Shown: positions 14,187 to 19,975 of the stretch, one piece after another
Layout: each line of letters opens with the position of its first letter
How positions within the stretch are numbered: position 1 is the stretch's first letter
NCBI GenBank assembly: GCA_013815785.1
Contig: JACDFO010000013.1
Span: 1 to 19,975, forward strand
Reading direction: 5' to 3'
Source of the DNA: Candidatus Saccharimonadota bacterium
GTDB taxonomy: Bacteria; Patescibacteriota; Saccharimonadia; Saccharimonadales; JACDFO01
DNA: 19,975 nucleotides
Notes under the pieces: model-generated
Told to the model about the DNA's origin: nothing
The model's database searches: none
Seen by the model: only the letters and a program-made list of their open reading frames with translations
Translations under genes and position numbers: made by a program

Positions 14187-14457
14187 TTAAAGCTGAACGT
14201 CAATTTTCGAAGGATTAACGCGTGGATGTGTTGCAATCACAGATGCCGCACCTTTTAAAACATCGTAAAGATTTTTACCATTGATCAGGCTTACGCCCAG
14301 GTCTCCAACTACAATGGGCTCAAAAATCATCACTTCTTCTGGTTGAGTCGATAAGTGACGTCTCAGCCCTTCGATGGGCTGTGGCTGGTTCTACAACTAA
14401 GATAAATTCTTTGTCAGTTGTGCGCTCAAATACTTCAACGGTGGCGGTTTTTTGCAT
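14187..14457 (-). pseudogene. Small gene after alaS, split by a single frame break (about 89 aa if restored)
   Basis: An ATG at 14457 has an excellent Shine-Dalgarno (GAGGGG, 5 nt spacing) and lies 17 nt after the alaS stop. The first frame reads MQKTATVEVFERTTDKEFIL, then VVEPATA, and continues to a TGA at 14322-14320 (45 aa). In the +1 frame the protein continues as IEGLRRHLSTQPEEVMIFEP through GDLGVSLINGKNLYDVLKGA to PRVNPSKIDVQL, stopping at 14187. The total is 271 nt, i.e. 90 codons plus one extra base. Removing one base around 14370-14395 (for example in CCC or GGG) gives one continuous 89-aa protein. I do not recognise the family. It may be a true pseudogene, a sequencing or assembly indel, or a +1 programmed frameshift. 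Confidence 0.65.
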
Positions 14458-14474
14458 AAATTCCCCTCTTTATT

Positions 14475-16361
14475 TTAAGCTAAGACTGCTTTGATTCTAC
14501 GGACACCTGCCGAACTGGCTTCTTCTTTAATTATCCTAAACTGCTTATCGTTTTCTTTCAACTGCAATGTATGTTCGACGTGCGGTCCGCCGCATATTTC
14601 GAAGCTGAATGGTTTAACAGCACCGTCGGCAATCATTTTATATACTTTTACTGTTTCGCCGTAGCGATCACCAAACTGCCCCAGCGCACCCTTTTCTTCA
14701 ACCGCTACTTTAGTCGGAAACTCCTCAAAACTAACCTTCAAATCACTATTGATCTGTTCGTTCACTATGTTTTCTATTTGATTGATTTGGACTGGTGTAA
14801 CTTTTTCTGAATGGCTGAAGTCAAAACGCAGACGTTCTTCGGTAATATTGCTACCACGCTGAATGACGTGATCGCCCAGTACATCGCGGAGTGCCTGATA
14901 CATCAGATGCGTAGCCGTGTGATATTTTTTGTGTTGCAGGGTTTGCCCGCCCAAACCACCTTTGAATGTACCCTTGCTTGCAGTTTGGGATCGTTCTCGC
15001 TGCTGCTTCATTAAAGCGTCAAATTCTTCACGCCAATTTTCGCTGATTTTAACGTCTTGCTTAAATGCCTCTTCAACACTTAGTTCGACAGGAAAGCCAT
15101 AGGTATCATAAAGCTTAAATACTTCTGTACCAGTTAACCCATCTTGTCCTAACTTGCTAAGCTCACGGACACCGGCTCGTAGCGTCTGGCGGAAAACTTT
15201 TTCTTCTCTGACGAGTATATCGATTATCTCTTGGCGTTTCTCAGCAACTTCCGGAAAATCATCTTTGTATAAATCAGCAATCGCCGGAACAACGTGCTCA
15301 AGAAAGTTTTGGTCTATACCTAAATCAAACGCGAATCGTATAGCGCGACGCATCAGTCTTCGCACAACATAACCCTGTTCTTTGTTGCTTGGTGAAATAC
15401 CGTCTACGCCAAGGAAAACTGCTGCACGCAAATGGTCGGCAATAACTTGCATGCTTTCTTTGTTTAATTCGTATTCTTTGCCGCTTATTTCTTGCAGTTT
15501 TTCAATAATTGGCCACAACACGCTTACCTTAAACATATCTGATGAGTTGATCGCAGCTTGAGCAATTCGTTCCAAACCGCCGCCAAAGTCAACGTTGGGC
15601 TTAGCTAATTCTTCAAAACCAGTCTCTGTTCTTTTGTACTGCATGAATACTTGGTTTCCAATCTCAACAAAACGTCCTGAATCACTGGCCGGATGGGGCT
15701 TACCAAATCCTTCAGCGTGATTTTCTTCACCAAAGTCGTAAAAAACTTCGCTGTCTGGACCACATGGATCTCCTATTGGCGTTTTCTTAATTCCTCCTGC
15801 GCGACTCCACCAGTTTTCGCCATCGTCATAAAAAAAAATTCGCTCGCCAGGATTGATACCTCGTTTGTTACCATCGTCCTGCGAACCAATTTCAACAATC
15901 TTGGCGTCTATGCCTTTTTCTTCAAATAATTCTTGCCAAATCTGCGCCGCTTCATCATCGCGGGGAATACCATTCTCTTCGTTTCCAATAAAACAAGTAA
16001 CGTACAGCTTTGTGGGGTCGAGCTTTACCACTTCGGTAACGAATGTAAAGAACCAGCGAATCTGATCTTTTTTAAAGTAATCACCCATGGACCAGTTTCC
16101 TAACATTTCAAAGAAAGTAGTGTGCCGGTTATCCCCAACCTCTTCGATATCCTGTGCGCGTAGGCAGGTTTGGCTATCCACCAAACGGTTTCCAGCCGGA
16201 TGAGGTTCACCAAGCAAATACGGAATAAGCGGTTGCATACCAGACCCCGTAAACAGTGTGCTCGAGTCATTTTGCGGCACCAAAAGCGCACGCGGAATCA
16301 CCTGGTGTCCACGGCTAACAAAGAAATCTAAATAAGCTTTTCTAATTTCCTGTGCAGTCAT
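14475..16361 (-). CDS. alaS: Alanyl-tRNA synthetase, compact form lacking C-Ala
   Basis: 628-aa class II synthetase that charges tRNA-Ala and clears mischarged Ser/Gly. The aminoacylation core is intact: motif 1 region, motif 2 around NRHTTFFEMLGNWSMGDYFK (78-97) and motif 3 GGGLERIAQA (260-269). The editing-domain zinc/active-site residues are kept as HTATH (481-485) and CGGPH (590-594). Compared with E. coli AlaRS (about 875 aa) it ends right after the editing domain (GVRRIKAVLA), so the C-Ala domain is missing. The segment between the tRNA-recognition domain and HTATH is also short (FKGGLGGQTLQHKKY). Short AlaRS forms occur in CPR bacteria. An extended -10 (TGGTAAACT) ends 8 nt before the ATG. 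A frameshifted small gene follows. Confidence 0.97.
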   Translation of the reverse strand: MTAQEIRKAYLDFFVSRGHQVIPRALLVPQNDSSTLFTGSGMQPLIPYLLGEPHPAGNRLVDSQTCLRAQDIEEVGDNRHTTFFEMLGNWSMGDYFKKDQIRWFFTFVTEVVKLDPTKLYVTCFIGNEENGIPRDDEAAQIWQELFEEKGIDAKIVEIGSQDDGNKRGINPGERIFFYDDGENWWSRAGGIKKTPIGDPCGPDSEVFYDFGEENHAEGFGKPHPASDSGRFVEIGNQVFMQYKRTETGFEELAKPNVDFGGGLERIAQAAINSSDMFKVSVLWPIIEKLQEISGKEYELNKESMQVIADHLRAAVFLGVDGISPSNKEQGYVVRRLMRRAIRFAFDLGIDQNFLEHVVPAIADLYKDDFPEVAEKRQEIIDILVREEKVFRQTLRAGVRELSKLGQDGLTGTEVFKLYDTYGFPVELSVEEAFKQDVKISENWREEFDALMKQQRERSQTASKGTFKGGLGGQTLQHKKYHTATHLMYQALRDVLGDHVIQRGSNITEERLRFDFSHSEKVTPVQINQIENIVNEQINSDLKVSFEEFPTKVAVEEKGALGQFGDRYGETVKVYKMIADGAVKPFSFEICGGPHVEHTLQLKENDKQFRIIKEEASSAGVRRIKAVLA

Positions 16362-16369
16362 TAGGTATA

Positions 16370-16378
16370 AGTTTACCA
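16370..16378 (-). promoter_or_regulatory. Extended -10 of alaS, predicting a leaderless mRNA
   Basis: TGGTAAACT on the minus strand, 8 nt from the alaS ATG. No Shine-Dalgarno precedes the ATG. The divergent gene at 16412 has its own -10 only 15 bp away. Confidence 0.5.
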
Positions 16379-16392
16379 GATTAAGCCTTGGG

Positions 16393-16398
16393 TATGCT
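16393..16398 (+). promoter_or_regulatory. -10-like element for the four-helix membrane protein
   Basis: TATGCT lies 13 nt before the ATG at 16412. It would give a leader of about 7 nt containing a GGCGG. It is divergent from the alaS promoter. Confidence 0.4.
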
Positions 16399-16411
16399 TA
16401 AATAGGCGGTA

Positions 16412-17092
16412 ATGGAACAGACACGATTTACTCGCCTACTACTTCGCCCTTCCGCTGGAGGGCTTATCGGCATCATAAGTCTAGCGCTACTTATCATGAT
16501 AGTCTCGGGCTTTTCGTATACGACCCGTAATAATTTGTTCTACGATTATCTCTTCGGTGCCGGCAGTTCAGTTACTTTAATCGAGACTTCGCAGTCTAGC
16601 GTAGCTGTTTTCAATGAGACAGTTTTTGGCAATGCAACCCTCAATAAGATACTGTTCTTCGTGTTTTGGATGGTGATTGGTTTAGTCGTGTACGTACTAT
16701 TGAGCGGGTTTGGCGCAGGAGTGAGCTCCGTTGAACATGCAGCGAATGAAGCACAATTCGTTCATGCCAAAAAATTACGGTTGGGCTCAGAGATTGGTCT
16801 CAAGGTGGTACTACATAGTATCGGCTTTGGCCTTCTGCTTTTGTACTCGATATTTTTGTTTAAGGTATTACTACCATTCGGTGTTTTGTGTGCGCGTATA
16901 GTTGCTGGAAACCTTCGTCAGCCTATAAATTGGTTGTACGGCTTGCTCGGTTTTATCGTTTTATGTGGAACATTATATATCGGTTTGATTCTGATACGAT
17001 TCTTACTGCTTCGCCCTAGAATTTTTGGCGGCCAAGAAGATTTACTTGAGGACGAATTAAAGCATCACGGCCTTAATAACAGCTCAACCTAA
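16412..17092 (+). CDS. Four-helix membrane protein of unknown function
   Basis: 226 aa with four clear hydrophobic segments (about 14-34, 77-99, 126-158 and 172-200). The extracytoplasmic loop between helices 1 and 2 contains two potential N-x-T sequons, which mean nothing in most bacteria. A polar loop (100-125) links helices 2 and 3, and the tail is acidic. No motif lets me name a family. It is transcribed alone between two leftward genes and is convergent with the sugar dehydrogenase remnant, with 2 nt between stop codons and no visible terminator. Confidence 0.7.
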   Translation: MEQTRFTRLLLRPSAGGLIGIISLALLIMIVSGFSYTTRNNLFYDYLFGAGSSVTLIETSQSSVAVFNETVFGNATLNKILFFVFWMVIGLVVYVLLSGFGAGVSSVEHAANEAQFVHAKKLRLGSEIGLKVVLHSIGFGLLLLYSIFLFKVLLPFGVLCARIVAGNLRQPINWLYGLLGFIVLCGTLYIGLILIRFLLLRPRIFGGQEDLLEDELKHHGLNNSST

Positions 17093-17094
17093 GG

Positions 17095-18269
17095 TTAATT
17101 ACTTATTATAGGTTTGACGCGAATAATCTTATCTTTACCTGAACCATTGTCAGTTGTCAGATATATGTCATCAAATGGTCCTGAGGTGATGCTTCTGATA
17201 CGGCCAAACTCGTTTTCAAACAGTTTTAATTCTTGTTCGACTGAGTCGGCGTTTTGATTTAGAACCAGCACGCGTACGTGTTTGTCCTTCAGCACGCCAA
17301 GCAATAATGATCCTTCGTAGCTTTTCCATTTACTTCCGCGTACGAATGCTCCACCACCGATTGCAATCGTAGGGTTACCTGAACTCCAAACAGCCGCGAT
17401 AGCGTCTGGATATTTTTGTGTATCGGTCATGTTGACCGATTCGTTATAACCCGGGATTGGATCCCAGCCAAAATTACCAGGAGTTAGCGGATTAACTTCA
17501 TCGTCACGACCGCTTCCGTGTTCCATACTAAACCCATAATTTCCGTTTTTAATAGAATCAAAAAACGCTAAACCCTGAGTGTTACGATGTCCATAACTGT
17601 AAATCCGGTTGTCGAATGTAATAGAGAGATTGCCGGATACACCTGCTCCTTCCCGATCAACACGTAGAATCTTACCGCCCAGACTTTTTGGGTCTTGAGA
17701 ATTAGTACCGATTGCAGCGTCTCGCCCGTCCCGATCCATAAGTTGCCGTCGGCGCCAAAGCCAGGGCGACAACCAGAATGGCGACCAGAAGATATTGGCA
17801 TACCAGTAACTATATCTTTTTGCTCGATCAACCCAGTGGCATCTGCATTTATTATCCACCTGCTCACACGTACATCTTGGGCAGTGTTATAGCAAGCATA
17901 TATAAAATTATTCTGATCGTAATCAGGATCAACGGCTAATCCGAGCAGGCCGCCCTCGCCACGGGCTAATACGTTCGGCACACGAAGTAACTCAGTTTTT
18001 TTACCACCCGAAAGTTTGCTAATCATACCGGCACGTTCACTAAAGAGTAATGTCTGGTCGGGTAAAAAGACAACGTCCCAGGCATTGGTCAGCCCTTCCA
18101 CAATTGTTGCTGTCTCAAGCTCAGGAAAGCCTGCTTCATTACTCGGTGCACGTACATCGGTGCCCGTATTACCAGGAGTAAAATTTGTAAATAATTTTTC
18201 CTTGAATATATAACCAAACACCATGAGCGTTAAAATTACTAAAATTATAAATAATCGCTTACGTTCCAT
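17095..18269 (-). pseudogene. PQQ-dependent sugar dehydrogenase-like beta-propeller, frameshifted
   Basis: The first frame (18269 to about 17720) encodes a membrane anchor (RLFIILVILTLMVFGYIF) and the start of a glucose/sorbosone dehydrogenase-type propeller. Blocks include NAWDVVFLPDQTLLFSERAG, GEGGLLGLAVDPDYDQNNFI, GRHSGCRPGFGADGNLWIGTGE. The second frame resumes at DAAIGTNSQDPKSLGGKILR and runs to the normal C-terminal block (RSITSGPFDDIYLTTDNGSG). At the junction the bases GAGA (17723-17720) replace an expected GA. Deleting two bases yields WIGTGDAAIGTN, the family pattern, and an intact 390-aa protein. The start is ATG 18269, 7 nt after a TATACT, rather than the ATG at 18290. It should be an extracytoplasmic enzyme, but PQQ supply is uncertain. 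Break or assembly indel cannot be told apart here. Confidence 0.85.
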
Positions 18270-18276
18270 GCTTATA

Positions 18277-18282
18277 AGTATA
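18277..18282 (-). promoter_or_regulatory. -10-like element for the sugar dehydrogenase gene
   Basis: TATACT on the minus strand, 7 nt before the ATG at 18269, in the gap after the mnmA stop at 18294. It predicts a leaderless transcript and supports 18269 over the ATG at 18290, which would lie upstream of the -10. Confidence 0.4.
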
Positions 18283-18293
18283 CCTTGCATAAC

Positions 18294-19358
18294 CTAGGCG
18301 ACTATACCGCCACCAACCACTCGATTGCCATCATAAATAACTGCAGACTGGCCAGGAGTCACAGCCCGAACTTCATCTGACAACGCTACAGCTAGCGTGT
18401 TTTGGTCCTTTTTATGACCTGATGGCGCTACCTGTAGCGTACCTTCTATTAGCGGTGCGCGGTATCTGGTGCGTATTTTATACGTCTTTGACATGTCAGG
18501 TTGGCTGTTTATCCAGTGAATATCCGTCAATTGAAGTTCTTTATGCCATAGTCGTTTATTGTCTAAATCGGTTGTTACATAAACCGAGTTTTCTGCCATG
18601 TTTTTGCCCGTTACATAATACGGTAAACCGCCTCCGACGTTCAGCCCATGGCGTTGACCAAGAGTATAAAAGATTGCACCGTCATGCTGTCCAATCTCGC
18701 GTCCAGACTCGTCCACGATTGCGCCTGGTTCGGTCGTCACATATTGTTCTAAAAATTCGCGTATGCCCACTTTGCCCACAAAACAGATTCCTTGGCTGTC
18801 TTTTTTTTCTGCCGTAACCAGACCCAGCTTTTTTGCTAGTGATCGCACTTCAGCTTTGGTCTTAAAATCACCTATTGGCATAAGGCTTTTTGACAGAGCT
18901 TCACTAGTTATCCGGTAAAGGAAATAGCTTTGATCTTTATCTGTATTGTCAGCCACGTGCAGTTCGCTATCACTGATTTTTGCATAATGTCCAGTTGCGA
19001 TCATATCAGCACCATCCGCAAGAGCAGTGTCCAAAAATAACCGAAACTTTACTTCCTGATTGCACATAATATCCGGATTTGGGGTACGACCGGCTTTATA
19101 TTCGTCAATCATGTAGTCGACTACCTTTTGGTGATACTCTTTCTGAAAGTCATAAACTTTAAAATCAATCCCAAGCTGTACCGCTACGCGCTTGGCATCC
19201 TGAAAATCTTCTTTCCATGGGCAAGGCATACCGGGCAAATCTTTTGTCCAGTTTTTCATATAGACGCCCACGACATCGTAACCCTGCTCAAGCAGCAGCC
19301 CAGCAGTTACCGAGCTATCGACTCCGCCACTCATCCCAACATACACAGTTTTCTTCAT
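18294..19358 (-). CDS. mnmA: tRNA-specific 2-thiouridylase MnmA
   Basis: 354 aa, normal length. The enzyme installs the 2-thio group on U34 of tRNA-Lys, -Glu and -Gln using ATP and a persulfide donor. The PP-loop ATPase motif is SGGVDSS (10-16). The catalytic cysteine pair is C99 (NPDIMCNQEVKF) and C192 (SQGICFVG). TGHYAKI (122-128), DQSYFLYRI (142-150) and FYTLGQRHGLNVGGG are further hallmarks, and the C-terminal beta-barrel is complete. The extended -10 TGTTAGAAT ends 9 nt before the ATG, so the mRNA should be nearly leaderless. Upstream lies a GC-rich folded element. The sugar dehydrogenase gene follows after a 24-bp gap that holds its own -10-like sequence. Confidence 0.98.
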   Translation of the reverse strand: MKKTVYVGMSGGVDSSVTAGLLLEQGYDVVGVYMKNWTKDLPGMPCPWKEDFQDAKRVAVQLGIDFKVYDFQKEYHQKVVDYMIDEYKAGRTPNPDIMCNQEVKFRLFLDTALADGADMIATGHYAKISDSELHVADNTDKDQSYFLYRITSEALSKSLMPIGDFKTKAEVRSLAKKLGLVTAEKKDSQGICFVGKVGIREFLEQYVTTEPGAIVDESGREIGQHDGAIFYTLGQRHGLNVGGGLPYYVTGKNMAENSVYVTTDLDNKRLWHKELQLTDIHWINSQPDMSKTYKIRTRYRAPLIEGTLQVAPSGHKKDQNTLAVALSDEVRAVTPGQSAVIYDGNRVVGGGIVA

Positions 19359-19367
19359 AACCCGCCT

Positions 19368-19376
19368 ATTCTAACA
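19368..19376 (-). promoter_or_regulatory. Extended -10 of mnmA
   Basis: TGTTAGAAT on the minus strand, 9 nt before the mnmA ATG. An exact 10-bp palindrome, GATGTACATC (19377-19386), lies directly upstream, inside what would be the promoter spacer. It is a possible operator, although chance is not excluded. Confidence 0.55.
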
Positions 19377-19393
19377 GATGTACATCCCGAAGG

Positions 19394-19567
19394 CTTCTGG
19401 GGTTCATGCTTGAGTGCACTGTGCAGCCAGTAGCGAAGCGCGGACGGAGCCGTACGCATAGTACGGTAAAGGAGTACTGGAGGTGCTGGCAATGCAGGGT
19501 GCCAAGAGTGCTGGCCTGCCTGCTGGCCCTGCCAGAAGGCAGGCCAGCACGGCATGAGCCTCAGAAG
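19394..19567 (+). ncRNA. Candidate structured RNA or miniature inverted-repeat element
   Basis: A GC-rich 174-nt block between mnmA and the PKD gene. Terminal arms 19394-19409 and 19552-19567 pair over 16 bp; the two differences are both G.U pairs when read on the + strand. Inside are 19508-19520 / 19538-19550 (13 bp, perfect) with a nested CTGGC/GCCAG hairpin (19523-19527 / 19531-19535). There is also CCGTAC/GTACGG (19450-19455 / 19461-19466) enclosed by CCAGTA/TACTGG (19427-19432 / 19475-19480), and TGGCA/TGCCA (19487-19491 / 19500-19504). Together these form a multi-branch fold. I recognise no known RNA family, tRNA or transposase here. The right arm overlaps the PKD gene's stop codon. Strand is inferred from the G.U pairs only. 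Confidence 0.45.
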
Positions 19568-19975
19568 GGTCTCTCGCCTTGTTCGATTTTTTTGCGAAGT
19601 ACCTTTAATTCGTACTTTTTACCAAGCCAGAATGTAAATATTATTAATGGGATCAAAATAGCTGCTGGCTGCCATAATATTTTAGCTTGTGGGGTTGTCG
19701 TGCCGCTTTGTCCGTCATCACCACCCTGCCCACCATTATCTTGACTGAGTGCGCCGTTAGCGACACCAACTAACTGCAAGAAAGCTATACCACCGTTCTT
19801 ATCCGTTGCTTTGATGACGATATTGTAAATACCTGGGCTATCATACACATGTTTTATGTCGAATGTGCCGGGGAACTGCTGGCTAATCAGGTCTGGTGTT
19901 TTACCATCGCCCCAGTCGACGCTTACAGCATATGGCCCTTCGCCCCCCGACAAGATTATCGGCCATACTAACGTC
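19561..19975 (-). CDS. 3' part of a PKD-domain, C-terminally anchored membrane protein
   Basis: The reading frame is open from the right edge of the window, with no stop codon up to 19975, so this is the last 138 codons or so of a longer gene. It shows a PKD-like Ig-fold domain: WPIILSGGEGPYAVSVDWGD, then a strand with FDIKHVYDSPGIYNIVIKATDKNGG and LVGVANG. A flexible Gly/Gln/Asp/Ser linker (NGGQGGDDGQSGTTTP) is followed by a membrane helix (WQPAAILIPLIIFTFWLG) and a lysine-rich cytoplasmic tail. It is probably a secreted, surface-anchored adhesion or scaffold protein, with the PKD domain outside. The last codons and the stop fall inside the right arm of the folded element at 19552-19567. Confidence 0.85.
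   Translation of the reverse strand, partial: TLVWPIILSGGEGPYAVSVDWGDGKTPDLISQQFPGTFDIKHVYDSPGIYNIVIKATDKNGGIAFLQLVGVANGALSQDNGGQGGDDGQSGTTTPQAKILWQPAAILIPLIIFTFWLGKKYELKVLRKKIEQGERPF

Noticed and set aside
19355..19555. 66-aa open frame on the minus strand across the GC-rich folded element
   Set aside because: It lies in the inverted-repeat region, is low-complexity (Pro/Ala/Trp/Gln) and has no ribosome-binding site. The stems explain the lack of stops.
19394..19567. tRNA, tmRNA, 6S, SRP RNA or RNase P RNA within the folded element
   Set aside because: None of the conserved blocks I know (T-loop/CCA arrangement, tmRNA ends, SRP tetraloop region, RNase P P4 consensus) is present, and 6S RNA is not multi-branched.
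1..19975. UGA recoded as glycine
   Set aside because: All recognised proteins read through without internal UGA, and UGA terminates ruvX and the PKD gene at sensible positions.
1..19975. CRISPR array, insertion sequence with transposase, prophage or toxin-antitoxin genes
   Set aside because: No regularly spaced direct repeats, transposase, integrase or recognisable toxin/antitoxin pair is seen on either strand.

Overview
The window looks like a piece of a Candidate Phyla Radiation (Patescibacteria) chromosome, most likely Saccharibacteria (TM7). This is an inference from gene content, not from a marker search. The main clues are a short alanyl-tRNA synthetase without the C-Ala domain, a 'baseplate J-like' single-pass membrane protein next to an FtsA/PilM-like ATPase, a PKD-domain membrane protein, and moderate GC with densely packed genes. 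UGA is used as a stop (ruvX, the PKD gene), so the UGA=Gly code of Gracilibacteria/Absconditabacteria is not in use.

Layout. 1-72: 5' end of a leftward gene resembling ribosomal protein L25, divergent from dedA (143-799). 803-4040 (-): uvrA followed by a 139-aa unknown ORF. 4088-4759 (-): a protein with paired HxT motifs (possible 2H phosphoesterase). 4887-5547 (+): a PGPGW-like membrane protein and a single-pass microprotein. 5544-8265 (-): obgE with exonuclease I (sbcB) one base downstream. 8343-9458 (-): a membrane-anchored 2xLysM-CHAP peptidoglycan hydrolase with its own strong promoter, long leader and repeat array. 9676-14151 (-): a tight operon ftsA-like / baseplate-like membrane protein / ruvX / mltG, which looks like a cell-envelope and division cluster. 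14187-16361 (-): alaS followed by a small gene broken by a frameshift. 16412-17092 (+): a four-helix membrane protein. 17095-18269 (-): a PQQ-type sugar dehydrogenase beta-propeller split by a frameshift. 18294-19358 (-): mnmA. 19394-19567: a GC-rich, highly folded element closed by a 16-bp terminal stem. 19561-19975 (-): 3' part of a PKD-domain membrane protein that runs off the window.

Two themes stand out. First, genes at the head of transcription units repeatedly carry a -10 hexamer, often an extended TGn form, only 6-13 nt before the start codon, which predicts leaderless or near-leaderless mRNAs. Genes inside operons or with longer leaders have visible Shine-Dalgarno sequences. Second, the 19394-19567 element has nested perfect stems, and its terminal stem tolerates both of its sequence differences as G.U pairs only on the + strand. 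It is the best candidate here for an undescribed structured RNA or a miniature inverted-repeat element.

Two genes carry single frame breaks (14187-14457 and 17095-18269). Each would be restored by a 1-2 nt change, so they may be real decay or assembly indels.
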